DNA from: Notolepis coatsorum
Lineage: Eukaryota > Chordata > Actinopteri > Aulopiformes > Paralepididae
NCBI GenBank assembly: GCA_963971535.1
Contig: OZ020585.1
Coordinates: 160,076,211 to 160,140,210, forward strand
Reading direction: 5' to 3'
DNA length: 64,000 bases
The notes under the pieces were generated by a model. It saw nothing but the letters and a program-made list of their open reading frames with translations, searched no databases and was not told where the DNA came from. Within the stretch, counting starts at the first letter, position 1. Each line of letters starts with the position of its first letter. A program made the translations under genes and the position numbers. Positions 11,340 to 23,858 of the stretch are shown piece by piece.

Positions 11340-12176
11340 GACAATACCCACAAAAACGATATTTATGGGCAATTTGGCGAGTTCAGACCTCAACCAAACA
11401 AGCATGTTGAGCCTCACGGCTCAGTGGATGAAAACTTCGAGATGAAGCCACGTTACAAGCACAAGACTTCCCTGGCTCGCATTAGGCCTGGCAATTTTTT
11501 TTGCCATTGCTATGTTTATACATTGGTTTCTTGTTCGAATGCATTTATTTCTATAGACCAGTGACATGCAATATAATTGACGCGAGCAATGGGCTAACGT
11601 TAGCTGCTAAGTTATTCCATAATAGGCTAAGCTAACTAGCATTAGCCGCTAACACAGGAAACGCTCAAAGCGGACTCCACGACACAAGTTCCATTCGTGA
11701 AGAAAGGGGGTTGTTATTTGAACAGAGGTTCAAATAAAACTTCATATTTATTGGTTATTCGTTTCTTTATATCAGCATCCAGTTTCCATCACCGTGTGTT
11801 AGGTCGCTTTCACATATAGTTTTGGTGGACTCGGTGCGGTTCTGGGGGTGAAGTTGCAACATTGTTGCATTCTTCATTTGGTTCGCCTGCGTTCACATAG
11901 AAATCTGTGAGGCGGACCGAGACCTTCTGAACAATGTCACGCGGTCGAAAAGGGCGCTTGTCTATTGGACAGTGGAAATGTGTGTGGCTGCGAGCCCGTG
12001 TGTGCGCGCGCGCGTGTGTGTGTCTGTGTGTGGACTGTCTGCGAGCCCTCCAGATCAGCGGAGGCGAATTTTGACCACCATCCTCTCGCTAAACAACTTG
12101 TAGACCACGGTGTTTTATTAATAATATAATAAGCCGCGTTTTTTCTTCCTTCTTCCCAAGATGCACAGATATATAC

Positions 12177-12281
<105 letters not shown>

Positions 12282-12432
12282 GCAGTGTGCTTGTTTTGCA
12301 GTGAATGAATGCTGCGAGCAGTGGTAAGGTAATAATAGTATTGACGTGGCATTGATCCATTGATCCAATGCCGTGCGCCTCGGTAATAATAATAAGCCGC
12401 GTTTTGTCTTCCTTCTTCCCAAGATGCACAGT

Positions 12433-12592
<160 letters not shown>

Positions 12593-13013
12593 GCAGTGTG
12601 CTTGTTTTGCAGCGAGTGCTGCGAGCAGTGGTAATAATAATCACTTCCTATATTTGGTTCGCATTTGGTCCGCTGAAGCCGAACCGAGACCTACGTTTTC
12701 AGGCGGACCAGAGTTCGCCTGTTTGGTCCGCGAACCGAGTTCGACGCGCATTCACACAAACCCGAAAAACCGGACTATCGAATTCTGGTCCGAAAGTCCG
12801 GACCAAACAGCCCCTGTGTGAAAGCGACCTTAAACTCTTCCTGTTGTTGACATTCGAGTGTGACATCATCGCCTACGGCAGCTTACACGCTCAAAACGCA
12901 AACCGTAAACAAAATCCGGAGCGCACCAATACTGCAGTGTGTACGCAAACTAGAGGGGGGAAGTTCGCACCCAAGGACGGAGCGGAGCACCCGCTCCTAA
13001 TGAGAAAGCCCCC

Positions 13014-13233
13014 TGAGAGCGCACGCTTTGCGTAGTGGGCGTGTCAACAGTGTCAGCTGAACTCGCACCAAACAAGGCATAGGGAAATAGTCAGACATCC
13101 CAGAATTATTTCATAATACAAAGTTTCTGAATGGATATTTGGATTAAACCAAGTTGTATGCAGTGATGACCGGTCTTTCCCCGCGGAACACAAGTTACTT
13201 AACGTTACACGGGTCGCGCTATGCATGCTTAGC
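13014..13233. other. Unassigned 220-bp stretch
   Basis: Non-repetitive by eye, starting after the TGA duplication and ending at the LINE tail TCAAGTCAAGTCAAG. GTAGTGGGCGTGTCAACA near 13,033 recurs as GCAGTGGGCGTGTCAACA near 24,880 inside a different hAT. No gene was seen. Confidence 0.4.
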
Positions 13234-13912
13234 TTCAAGTCAAGTCAAGAGTTTTATTTGTCACGGCATACAGGTATACAATGAAATGCGGGTGGTCTTG
13301 CCCGCAACGATGTGCAATACAGTAGTAACAACATATAATAGAATCCAATAAAACAACATTGTGCAATAAACAGGTAACATAGTAGGGCATATCGGTATTT
13401 GTACATATTTATTTACAGAGCATGGAGGACATGCTAGGTCCTTTGGTAGTGCAATACACTGTTACTGTTACTATACTATTTTTAAAGTGACCTTTCCTTA
13501 GTGGCCATAAGTGTGGGCGTGTGCAGCATGAGTGTGTGCTTGCTCATGTTAAAGTGGCTGCTTAGTGTGCGAGCGTGTACAGCGTGCGTGTCGTGTGTGT
13601 GCTCATGTGTGCTTGTGTGTGGAGAGTTCAGTGTTCAAGGCTCTGATGGCCTGGGGGAAGAAGCTGAGCCGAAGTCTCTCTGTCCTAGTAGCTGGGGTTC
13701 GCAGGCGTCTGCCTGACCTCAGCAGCTGGAACAGGCTGTTGTTGGGGTGGTGAGGGTCTTTCATTATTCTGCAGGCTCGCATTATTCTTATAGTGCAATA
13801 CCCGTGGTACGCTCGGCTGAGCGCACCACTCTCTGTAGGGCCTTCTTGTCCTGTGCCGTGCTGTTTCCATACCAGGCAGCTCCGGAGTAGAAGGACTGGA
13901 GTATATTCCCAG
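13234..13912 (-). mobile_element. LINE family B (minus): 3' tail, 3' UTR and ORF2 C-terminus
   Basis: The 3' end is on the left: a (CTTGA)n tail, then AATAAAACTCTTGACTTG in reverse, then a UTR rich in CACACGCTC-type sequence. Next come codons for the RT C-terminus, including VVRSAERTTGIAL and AAWYGNSTAQDKKAL on the minus strand at 13,790-13,910. The frame is broken. This is a fish L2/Rex-like family distinct from family A. A hAT at 13,913-14,911 splits it, and it resumes at 14,920. Confidence 0.85.
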
Positions 13913-14911
13913 CAGGGTTTCCGTTAGAAAAAATTGTTGCCGGTCTCCGTGACCTGCAAGATTTCAATCTACCGGACAAATGAGATTAATTCCGGTCATA
14001 GTTTATTGAGCTTTAAAACAATTTATAGGCAGACTATATAAAGAATGTCATCCTCAAGGCATGTAGATTTATAATATTATTATTTAAAACTAGGCTACTT
14101 TTGCGTATACAGTCATTAATATATTCCAAATAAAATAAGTCCCTCGATACTCCGTGCTGCTGCTGACTTGAAATAAAATAGACCGCGTATGTGGGCAGTC
14201 GGTCCGACACTAAACAGCAGTCTGTTATAATCACATTTTTATGAGCTAACGAATTCCGTTATATTGGACATTTGTATTAATTATATCAAGCGAAGAACTG
14301 AGAAATTTTGCAGAGAGAGACGGCAACATTATCGTGGCCGGGTTTGCGTGATGTATATCTCCACCTCCCAACGACTTGGTGCTGGTCATAATGTCCGGTG
14401 AAAACAACTCCCTCCAAGCACAACTTGACCACCCGAACCGTACCAAAACAGGCCAAAATTAAATAGCCTATGCGACGAACGATTCATTACATTCGTTTCA
14501 TCGTTGCTCCACCAAGCAGCCGGTCCAACAATGAAAGCTGTTATCAGCGCGAGCCGGCCGCAGTTAGTTTGCAAGAAGCATCCAGCTGCAGACCCGCAGA
14601 GCAGCTTTCCAGGTCTGGGGACCGCACTGTGCCAGCAAAGCTGGTGGGTTCTGTGGGTCTGCAGCTGCATGCCTTCCGCAAATCCAGCAGCAAGCTCTCG
14701 CTGAGCGAAGCAACGACAACAAACGCAATGATTGTTTCGTTCATCGCATAGGCCACCCAACTCCAGCCCATCCAAATACAATTCAAATAATCAAACTGTG
14801 CCCAGAGGGAACTATTTTCACCGGACACTATGACCGGAGAGATTAAATATGTCGGACTTCAACAGATTTTGCCGGTCAAATACCGGTAATTACCGGCTAA
14901 CGGAAACGCTG
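13913..14911. mobile_element. hAT element, TIR CAGGGTTTCCGTTAG
   Basis: The ends are CAGGGTTTCCGTTAG and CTAACGGAAACGCTG, with a perfect TSD ATTCCCAG at 13,905-13,912 and 14,912-14,919. The interior has an inverted pair CCTATGCGACGAACGATT (14,467) / TTCATCGCATAGG (14,740), and GGTCTGGGGAC-type sequence related to 25,190. A module TAAAGAATGTCATCCTCAAG (14,039) is shared with hAT 24,664-25,705 and the element at 42,050-43,422. Confidence 0.93.
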
Positions 14912-14919
14912 ATTCCCAG

Positions 14920-15290
14920 ATACTCTGAACTTCCTTAACTGTCTCAGGTGGTAGAGGCGCTGCTTCGCCTTTTTTTACGACTGAGTCTATGTGTGTTGTC
15001 CATGTCAGATCCTCTGAGATGTGGACCCCCAGGTACTTAAAGCTGCTCACCCTGTCCACGGTAGCCCCGTTTATCCTCAGTGGTGTGTGTGTCTCCTGCT
15101 GTCCTCTCCTATAATCCACGATCAGCTCCTTGGTTTTACCAATGTTCAGGAGCAGGCTGTTGTCCTGGCACCAGCGTTCAAGTACCTCAACCTCCTCCCG
15201 GTAGGCCTTCTCGTCGTTGTCCGAGATCAGCCCCACCACCACTGTGTCGTCTGCAAACTTCACTATGGAGTTGGAGCTGAACTTGGCCAC
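14920..15290 (-). mobile_element. LINE family B (minus), RT palm
   Basis: The minus strand reads IVKFADDTVVVGLISDND, then NIGKTKELIVDYRR, then VSSFKYLGVHISEDLTW. These are the RT catalytic FADD box, the KTK motif and the YLGV motif, in order. It continues the copy at 13,234-13,912. A run of A residues at GTCGTAAAAAAAGGCG shifts the frame, and the family B copy at 25,997 carries the same slip. The copy ends where TAGGGCTGCAAC starts. Confidence 0.9.
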
Positions 15291-15584
15291 TAGGGCTGCA
15301 ACAATTAGTCGACATAATCGACGACATCGATTATAAAAAATCGTTGACGAGAAATTGTTGCGTCGATTAGTCACTTAAAAAAAATAAAAATAAAAAAAAA
15401 ACGTTATTTAATTTTTTTTTTTTTTTTTTTTTTGTGCACTACCTATCTTTGTGAGAGTGGCTTCTCAGGGTTCCAGACAACATCATAACATGATGATCCC
15501 ATAGCAAATGTTGGACATTGAAAACATTGTTCCCCTGCAGGAGATGATGATCAGACTAGACACACAATACATTACACACGCACT

Positions 15585-15975
15585 CCTCTCACTCACACAC
15601 AGCGATCAGAGTAAGACACACACATACACACTCCTCTCACTCACACACAGCGATCAGAGTAAGACACACACACATACACACTCCTCTCACTCACACACAG
15701 CGATCAGAGTAAGACACACACACATTCACACTCCTCTCTCTCACACACAGCAATCAGAGTAAGACACACACACATTCACACTCCTCTCACTCACACACAG
15801 CGATCAGAGTAAGACACACACACATACACAAATTACACAGTACACACCTCTCACTCACACAGCGATCAGAGTAAGACACACACACAAATTAGTATTACAC
15901 AGTACACACACTCCTCTCACTCACACAGCGATCAGAGTAATACACACACACATACACACATGGACTCCTCTCACA
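15585..15975. repeat. About 50-bp CA-rich tandem repeat
   Basis: CTCCTCTCACTCACACACAG followed by GATCAGAGTAAGACACACAC recurs roughly every 50 bp at least seven times, with length changes in the last units. It lies in the left half of the foldback hAT. Confidence 0.92.
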
Positions 15976-16034
15976 CACAGCAAACAAAAGACCTAGAAGT
16001 CTGTCTGATCTGACTCATCCCCCTCTCCCCTTAC

Positions 16035-17288
16035 TAGGGATGGGAATTGATAGGATTTTATCGATACGATTCCATTATCAATTCTGCTTATCGATTCGAT
16101 TCTTTATCGATTCTCTTATCGATACCTGATCAATTTATAATTTAAATAAATAAATTGGAAATGCAACAGAACTAAGCTGGTTAGAATAACAACATGCAAC
16201 TTGACATTTCTGATTGTCATTTATTGTTGAGCCCCCATGTCAGGGGCGACAGTGGCTCGGGAGGTAGAGCAGTCGTCTGGCAATCCGGAGGTTCCCGGTT
16301 CGATTCCCGCTCCTCCCGGGCAGCGTGTCGATGTGTCCTTGAGCAAGACACTTAACCCCTAACTGCTCCCGATGAGCAGGTTGGCACCTTGCATGGTTGC
16401 CTGCGCCGTCGTTGTGTGAATGTGTGAGTGATTGGGTAAAATGTAAGGAACAAATTGTAAAGCGCTTTGGATAAAAGCGCTATATAAAAAAGCAGCCATT
16501 TACCATGTCAGAAAAATACAAAAACTGTAAAAAATAAAACATTAACTATAGCCTACACTTAAATAAAATAATGTATTTGAGATTCTCTTAAAATGTATTT
16601 ATTTTTTTATTCTTAAACTAATTTAATCTATTGAATAACAGTCGTTATTCCTCTGACTTCTGTCTCACACACACACACACACACACGCAGACACACAGAG
16701 CTCCCTCCCCGGGCCCCTGTCCTGTAGGTATTGGCTTGTGTTGCTACACGGACACATTTGTATGTTGCACCATGGTACTTCCTGTCTGACGGACTCAGAG
16801 TAGAGACTTAGTAAATAAACAATCCGGCTCTTATTATATGTGAACTAAAGAGTACAAGGTTTACACAACAGTCCCCACCCGCTGTTTTATTGTATTTGTA
16901 CCTGTACTATCCGCTGTCAGCTGTTTATCTCTCTTTGTGAGCTTGATTAAATAGCGTTAGCTCACGTTAGCTAGCGATAGCTCCGCGGCAAATTTTAGCT
17001 CACCCTAAACTAAATCAATGACTATGTTCTAAAGCATTCAAGTAGTTTTCACTGCACATAGAAGTAGCCAAACAGCGGGAGCATATTACCAAAACCCACG
17101 CAATTTCGAGCCCTTAATGAATCAAATAGAGTCTGCCATGGCTACATGCTAACGCTAACATTATTACGCAACTAGGAAAAACCTGGCAGCGATAAGGGAA
17201 TCGAAAGTCACGGGAGCCACACGGTTCCAGGCATCGGCCAATTAGGAACCGGTTCCCAACCGGAACCGGTTTTCGATTCCCATCCCTA
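16035..17288. mobile_element. hAT element, TIR TAGGGATGGGAAT
   Basis: The ends are TAGGGATGGGAATTGATAGG and TTTCGATTCCCATCCCTA, with a perfect TSD CCCCTTAC at 16,027-16,034 and 17,289-17,296. ATCGATTC-rich arms are typical of this fish MITE family. It hosts the SINE at 16,244-16,502 and a CA run at 16,670. Confidence 0.93.
16244..16502 (+). mobile_element. tRNA-derived SINE
   Basis: The head carries a box A-like TGGCTCGGGAGGTAGAGC and a box B GGTTCGATTCC. A body with CCTTGAGCAAGACACTTAACC and a tail AAAGCGCTATATAAAAAAG follow. A perfect 9-bp TSD CCATGTCAG lies at 16,235-16,243 and 16,503-16,511. The copy looks full length (259 bp). A minus-strand relative lies at 47,915-48,100, where its 3' end has become part of a satellite. 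Confidence 0.93.
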
Positions 17289-17423
17289 CCCCTTACAGCT
17301 GTTCCATGTCACCCTCCTGGTCCTGGACCAAGTTACAGCCCCATCAGCCGCGGTGCTGGGGGCAGATGCTGCTAGTTATTTTTCTTTTTTATTATTATTT
17401 TTTTAGTAATTTAAAGTACACTT

Positions 17424-19036
17424 CAGGGCTGTACAGTGCGACGAGCTCGTCGCAAATTGCCCCTTTAATTGGCCGTTGCGATTGGTAAATAATATTTGGG
17501 GGCGGGCTTGCGAGTAGGGATTTCAAGCCTTGCATTCGCATTTCACTCCTAAATTATCCAAGCCGTGTGATGACGCCACTCACGCGAGCTGAGCACTCAG
17601 GTATGAGAGTGGGGAAAATCGATTGAGCACTCTGATAGACTGGCTGACTGTCTGATTTGTATGCATGCTGGAGGCTACTCTAGTTAGGGCTGGGCGATAT
17701 GACGATATTATATAAATATCGGGTACAGTTCATTAACGATACACTTTTTCAACGTATCGTGGATATCGTGATGTTTTGCCCAAGAGGATTGTGTCGCGTC
17801 AATCTGTCCACACGTTACTCGTTCATATCTCAGCCTGTGCTGAGATATGCCCATTCCGCGGTCTGTTAATAAAGTTTTCAATCAGACAGATGTATGGAAA
17901 GGCTTTTATTATAACATTCGTTGTAGTAAAATCATTATGCCTCATTTAGTCATCCTGTGAAGCACTGGTCTCCTACTCGACGGCCGCGGGGAGCTAACGT
18001 TAGTAGCTCTGTTGATGTTCAGTGTTCACTTCAGCACACGGGACATTCAGGAAGTCAAAAATTAATAACGCTTGCCGATTGGTGCTAAGAACAGCAGGGC
18101 GGGTGCAAGCGGTGTGACGTCATTGGCAGACTCGACTGTCAATCAAAATGATTATGTTTCCGTCAGAATGAATGAATGAAAACTGTATTAAAAGGTTGCA
18201 GAATGGGTATAATACAGTACAGGAGGATGAAGACCAGAAAAAGACTTTCGGCTTTTTTACATAAGGGTCCTCCATTTTCAATTCATCAAAACATTTAGAG
18301 ACATACATATATACAGTAGTTTCATAAAAATGCTAAAATGCTATTTATTGATTGATTGATTTAAAACTTTAACATATTGCAGAATGGGTACAGTACAGCT
18401 CAATACATACAATTGTTAAGGGGATGCAGACCAGAGAAAGACTTTAGTCTTGTTTACATCAGGGTCCCCCATTTTCAATTAATCATATTTCATATCTAAA
18501 TCATATAATATCTCATATGCAATATATAATCTAATAATCTAAATCTAATATAAAAATGCTAAATGCATGGGTATTTTATTTTGTCTTTAATGTTAGCTTG
18601 CAAACTCAAATACTGTCTTGGTAAGCCTCATAATGAATTGTTTGGGGTAAAAAAGAAAAACATTGTGATGTGTATCGTGTATCGCCGAAAGGTCAGAAAA
18701 TATCGTGATATCATATTTAGGCCATATCGCCCAGCCCTAACTCTAGTACACACAGACAGTGGAGCTGGTTGCATATAGCGAGCATTTTGACTTGTTGCAT
18801 GGTGGCGATGTCTCGCAGATAATACAACTACAAGTATGATTATATAATATATATATTTTATTAAAAAAAATTATATAAAATTATTATTATTATTTTTTTT
18901 TAAATCAAAAACAATCGATATAAATAATGGTAAAATTGTTATTTAAAAATTTGCCCCTAAAAAATTTTTTTTGCCCCTAAATTTCTCATTTAGGGGCAAG
19001 TGTGCCCCTAGTGAAAAAGCTTAGCGTACAGCCCTG
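17424..19036. mobile_element. hAT-like element, TIR CAGGGCTGTAC
   Basis: The ends are CAGGGCTGTACAGTGCGACG and AAGCTTAGCGTACAGCCCTG, flanked by CACTT on both sides (7 of 8 bp if one slip is allowed). The right side holds TTGCCCCTAAA repeats and the module GGTGGCGATGTCTCGCAGAT shared with 7528-8529. Another hAT (17,685-18,739) is nested inside. Confidence 0.82.
17685..18739. mobile_element. hAT element, TIR TAGGGCTGGGCGATAT, second copy
   Basis: The ends are TAGGGCTGGGCGATATGACG and GGCCATATCGCCCAGCCCTA, with a perfect TSD ACTCTAGT at 17,677-17,684 and 18,740-18,747. It is an inverted copy of 972-2243 and carries the same captured LINE tails in reverse (18,165-18,297 and 18,345-18,480). It sits three levels deep: foldback hAT, then CAGGGCTGTAC element, then this one. 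Confidence 0.94.
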
Positions 19037-19189
19037 CACTTCCACTTTAATTTGTATTATTTAATTTATTTATCTTGTTATGAGTGATTGCTGTATTGTT
19101 CTTCAAATACATTTTCATTTAAAGTGGCTTAAGATCCAAATTCAAATCATGAGTCATTATTTTAATTTGCTATGGGATCATCATGTTAT

Positions 19190-19345
19190 GATGTTGTTGT
19201 TTGGTCCTGACAAGAGTCTCAAAGTCTGGGGTGATGGTAGACAAAGCAACTCTGAGGTCATGCTCAATGTCCAATCTGTTCCTCTGCTCCGTCTTCAGCT
19301 GGACCAGAGCTGAGAAGCCACTTTCACAAAGATACTGTAGGTAGT
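19190..19345 (-). pseudogene. hAT transposase C-terminal remnant
   Basis: The minus strand translates to YLCESGFSALVQLKTEQRNR followed by LDIEHDLRVAL and FETLVRTK. This is the C-terminal hAT dimerisation region, as in ZBED5/FAM200-type proteins, where the pattern is CE(S)xFSALxxLKTxxRNRL. Only the last 50 or so residues survive. The left arm of the same foldback element (15,445-15,480) encodes the first few of these residues in the opposite orientation. Confidence 0.82.
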
Positions 19346-19516
19346 GCAAAAAAAAATATATATATAAAAAATATATACTTTTTTTTTTTAATAAATATTT
19401 TTTTCGATTAGTCGACTAATCGAAAAAATAATCGACAGATTAGTCGACTACCAAAATAATCATTAGTTGCAGCCCTAGTCTACACTATAGGCTACACTAC
19501 TAGGTCTACACCAAAC

Positions 19517-19715
19517 TGTGGCGATAAGAAAGTAGTGAGCCAGAGACGTAGGTCGAGTTGAGTACTTTACTTATCCTTACACATAGCATTTACAATAACA
19601 ACAACCGTCACCCGGAATGGGAAGTGGCATTTAACCTTTTCCCTAACCAGTACAACCCACACTCTTAAAGGCACAAGCCCACCTTGGTGAATGTCTCTTA
19701 ATATAGGTCACCACA
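19517..19715 (-). repeat. Gypsy 3' LTR
   Basis: A 199-bp LTR starting TGTGGCGATAAG and ending GGTCACCACA on the plus strand, with TG...CA ends in both orientations. It matches the right-hand LTR apart from a few substitutions and one short indel. No clear short TSD is visible outside the pair. Confidence 0.92.
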
Positions 19716-20188
19716 CAGGCCCCCCCAGAATTCACCAAAACAAAAACTGCAACTAATTAATAGCCAGTGATCAGTCCATCAGTGAACAGATTACAGCATG
19801 AAATAGTCAACGTGGAGGGGGACGGATCAAGCGGCCGAACCGACTGCACTTAACCAGAGGGGGATTAAGGGAGAGAAGTGGGACCAGCGGCCGGGCCACG
19901 GAAGGGGCCAAGGCCAGAACAGAGGACGGGGCAGGGGTCTGAGCCGAAACCGGGGGGGGCCCCCGCCGCGGGGGTAGGGCCAACTGAACTGGTTCGTCCT
20001 TGTCCAAGTGGGCAGGCTTAAGACGGTCTATAGTGACCCGCTCCGGCCTGCCCCCCATGTCCACAACAAAGTTTTTAGTGCCTGCATCCAGGACACGGAA
20101 AGGCCCGTCATAAGGGGGCTGCAGCGGGGTCCGATGGCTGTCGTGCCGGATGAACACATATTTGGCCAATGGCAGGTTCCTGGGGATG

Positions 20189-20545
20189 TAATAATAATAA
20201 TAATAATGACTTGGATTTATATAGCGCTCTTCATGACACCCAGAGCGCTTCACAGAGTCCATTATTCGTTCATACACAGTCATACCGGTGGTGGTAAGCT
20301 ACAATTGCAGCCAGAGCTGCCCTGAGGCAGACTCACGGAAGCGTGGCGAATAATCATCGCCTACGGCCCCTCCGACCACCACCAACATTCATTCACATGC
20401 ATACACATTCATACGAGGCAAGTAGGTTAAGTGTCTTGCCCAAGGACACAACGGCAATGGGATGGACATGGGCTTGAGCGGGATTCGAACCACCAACCCT
20501 TCGATCATTGGATGACCCGCTCTACCCCTGAGCCAAAGCCGCCCC
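20189..20545 (-). mobile_element. tRNA-derived SINE inside the Gypsy element
   Basis: The minus strand begins GGCGGCTTTGGCTCAGGGGT (box A region) with GGTTCGAATCCCGC as box B. It continues through CCTTGGGCAAGACACTTAAC and ends in a (TTA)n tail with CGCTATATAAATCC just before it. Insertion in the same orientation as the host element. Confidence 0.9.
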
Positions 20546-23500
20546 TGTAGGACTGGGGAAGGCAGTGGCGGGATGTTGGAATGGGAATAAGGGCATCGGC
20601 AAGATCCCGGGACACTGTTTGATGGGAGGCGACGGACCAGGAAGCTGTGGTCTCCGGAAGAAACTCCCCAGGGCGCAGCGGCTGGCCGTACACCAGCTCG
20701 GCGGACGAGGCCTGGAGGTCCTCTTTGGGGGCAGAACGAAGACCAAGCAAAACCCACGGGAGGCGGTCAACCCAGTTGCCATCTGTAAGGGCAGCCCGAA
20801 GAGCGGCCTTCATGTCCCTATGGAACCGCTCGCAAAGCCTGTTGCCCTGCGGGTTGTATGCCGTAGTGCGGTGGATCTTCACCCCCAGGTGCTCTGCAAC
20901 TGCAGTCCAGAGCTCCGAAGTGAACTGGGGGCCCCTGTCGCTTGTGATGTCCCCCGGTGTGCCAAAACGGGCCACCCAGCAGCCGATGAAAGCCCGGGCC
21001 ACCTCCGCTGCCATAGTGGAGGACAGTGGAACAGCCTCCGGCCACCTGGTGGTCCTGTCCACCATGGTGAGGAGGTGAGTATATCGGCGGGAGGGGGGCA
21101 GGGGGCCCACCAGGTCCACATTCACGTGATCGAACCACCTCTCCGGCACTATAAACGGTGCCAAAGGGGCTTTGGTATGGCGGTGCACCTTGGCGCGCTG
21201 GCACGCCACACATGAGCCAGCCCAGGTCCTAACATCCTTCCGGAGGCCAGGCCACACAAACTTGACCCCCACCAGCTTAGCCGAGGCCTTCATACCTGGG
21301 TGGGAAAGGCCGTGGATCATGTTAAAAACCCGGCGCCGCCAGGCCGTAGGCACCATAGGGCGTGGTTGGCCAGTGGAGATGTCGCAGAGGAGAGTGGCAT
21401 TAGCTGTGTCGAACACCACATCCTCCAGCTGCAGTGCAGTAGGGCCCGGCCTGAATGTCTGAGTCTGTGGCTTGGTCTTGGTCTTATGCCATGGTGGCAT
21501 AATCGAGTCCCAAGTGGACGGACCCGATGACCGCCCTAGAGAGGCAGTCGGCGACAAAGTTGTCCTTGCCCGCCACGTGCTGAATGTCTGTGGTTAACTC
21601 GGAGATCGCCGATAGCTGCCGCTGCTGACGTCCCGACCATGGCTCCGAGGTCTTGGCCATGGAGAACGTTAGCGGCTTGTGGTCCACAAAGGCAGTGAAC
21701 TGGCGGCCTTCCAACAGGAATCTAAAGTGCCTAGTGGCGAGGAACAGACCCAGCAGTTCCCTGTCGAAAGTACTGTACTTATGCTCGTTGTCACGGAGCT
21801 GTTTGCTAAAAAAGGCCAGTGGCTGCCAGGCCCCGCCCACCCACTGCTCGCACACTGCCCCCACTGCATAGTCAGAGGCGTCTGTTGTGAGGGCGACCGG
21901 GGCAGTGGGAGAGGGGTGCGCCAGCAGAGCAGCGTTGGCTAGCGCGGTCTTGGCAGCCCCAAAGGCGCTGTTTATCCCAGAGGACCTGTCTAACACGTCC
22001 TTGGGCACCTTGCCCCGCAGGGCCTCGTACAAGGGGCGCATGAGGTGGGCAGCATGGGGAAAGAACCGGTTGTAAAAGTTCACCATGCCCAGGAACTCCT
22101 GTAGAGACCGTACGGTGCGGGGGCAAGGAAAAGTGGCAACGGCCTCCACCCTGGCGGGGAGTGGGGTGGCTCCCTGTGGAGCGACGTGGTGTCCGAGGAA
22201 GGTGATGGACTGCCCGAACTGGCACTTGGTCGGGTTGACGATGAGGCCGTGTTTACTGAGCCGCTCAAACAGCTGCTGGAGGTGTGTCATGTGCTCCTCT
22301 ATGGACGCACTGGCTACAAGAATGTCATCCAAATACACAAACAAAAACGGCATGTTCTGGAGCACAGAGTCCATCAGCCGCTGAAACGTCTGCGCCGCCC
22401 CCATGAGTCCGAAAGGCATTCTTAGGAACTCAAAAAGTCCAAAGGGAGTAATGACAGCTGTTTTGGGCACGTCCCGTGGATGGACCGGCACCTGGTGGTA
22501 CCCGCGCACCAGGTCCACCGTGGAGAAGATGACAGCCCCCGCCAGGTTGGTAGAGAAGTCCTGTATGTGCGGGACAGGGTACCGGTCGGGGGTTGTGGCG
22601 TTATTAAGGCGACGGAAATCGCCGCAGGGGCGCCAACCCCCGCCAGCTTTTGTAACCATATGTAATGGAGAAGCCCACGGGCTGTTCGAGCGGCGCACAA
22701 TGCCAAGTCGCTCCATGGTGGAAAACTCCCCCCTGGCGATTGCCAGCTTGGCTGAGTCGAGACGCCGAGCCCGGGCATAGACTGGAGGGCCTTCAGTGGT
22801 AATATGGTGTTCCACCCCGTGTTTGGCCACTGCAGATGAGAACGTGGGTGTGGTGAGGTCAGGGAACCCGGCGAGCAGGCGTTCATACGGGTCCCCGGTG
22901 GCAAGTGTGTTCAACAGGCAGAGAGCTCCGCCCCCCCCAACCGCCCCAAGTGTGCAGGGGTAAGAGGAAAAAGAGAGGGCATCGATCAAGCGACAGTTTT
23001 TAACATCTACCAACAGACTGAAGGCACAGAGGAAGTCGGCGTGGACACCGCAGCCATCACAAAACCCCAGCCGAAACGGCGCCCCCCAAAACACACCTCC
23101 ACATACCTGGTGCCATAAGTACGTATGGGCGTACCGTTCGCTGCGTCCATCTGGGGCCCGTGTCTGCCGTCCATGGTGTCCACGCCCTGTGCCGGCAGGA
23201 TGCTGCGTTGTGTGCCCGAGTCCACCAGCAGCCGCCGGCCAGACAAGGAGTCAGTGATGAACAACAGCTTGCAGTCATGGCCGGCACCCACAGCCACTAA
23301 TGAGCGCCGGCCCTGGCGTTTCCCTGCCCCGTGAAACTGCATGGCTTGCGACATTGCTTGGCCCTGTCCCCAAACCTGGCATGGTAATAACAGAGCCCGT
23401 CGTTGGGTTGGCGTCGGGCTGTCACCGCAGCCGCGGTGTCTGTATAAGCATCCAGTGGTGGGGCTGAGGTGCCCTGGTGGGGCAGCAGTGCATGGACAAA

Positions 23501-23858
23501 CTGCTGCTGCCTGTTGGCCAGGAAAACCCTGTCTGCTTCTGCAGCCAGGCCGCGATAGTCTTTGGTGGAGGAGAGGAGGGAACTGGCCAGTGCCATGCGC
23601 ACAGGCACTGGAAGCTGCCGTAGGAAAATGTGCGTGAACAGAAAGGTTGGGATCAGCTGATCCCAGCACAGCCAGCGTCTTCTCCATCAACTCTGATGGT
23701 TTGCCGTCGACGAGGCCGTTGAGGTACTCTGACAGTTCATACAGCTTCAGAAGGAATGTCTTTAGCGCATTGTACTTGTCAGCTGCCGGCAGATCCTCCA
23801 ACAGCATCATCGCCCGTGCCGTCGTCGAAGCATCCAACGCCGCCACCACATGGAAGTA

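Larger units (their letters stand above)
15291..19477. mobile_element. Foldback hAT element with long inverted arms, TIR TAGGGCTGCAAC
   Basis: The ends are TAGGGCTGCAACAATTAGTC and ATTAGTTGCAGCCCTA. The arms extend about 200 bp: TGCACTACCTATCTTTGTGA (15,436) pairs with CACAAAGATACTGTAGGTAG (19,325), and CATCATAACATGATGATC (15,480) with GATCATCATGTTATGATG (19,176). The flanks TTGGCCAC and GTCTACAC do not match, so the insertion site has been rearranged or one end comes from another event. The body holds a CA-rich tandem array and two more hATs. Confidence 0.75.

Noticed and set aside
15508-15762. Frame with SLTHSDQSKTHTH repeats, and a thought that the array could be CRISPR-like
   Set aside because: A CA-rich minisatellite; units are contiguous without unique spacers, and the genome is vertebrate.
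20008-22904. Plus-strand frames of 100-216 codons
   Set aside because: Antisense shadows of the Gypsy pol region.
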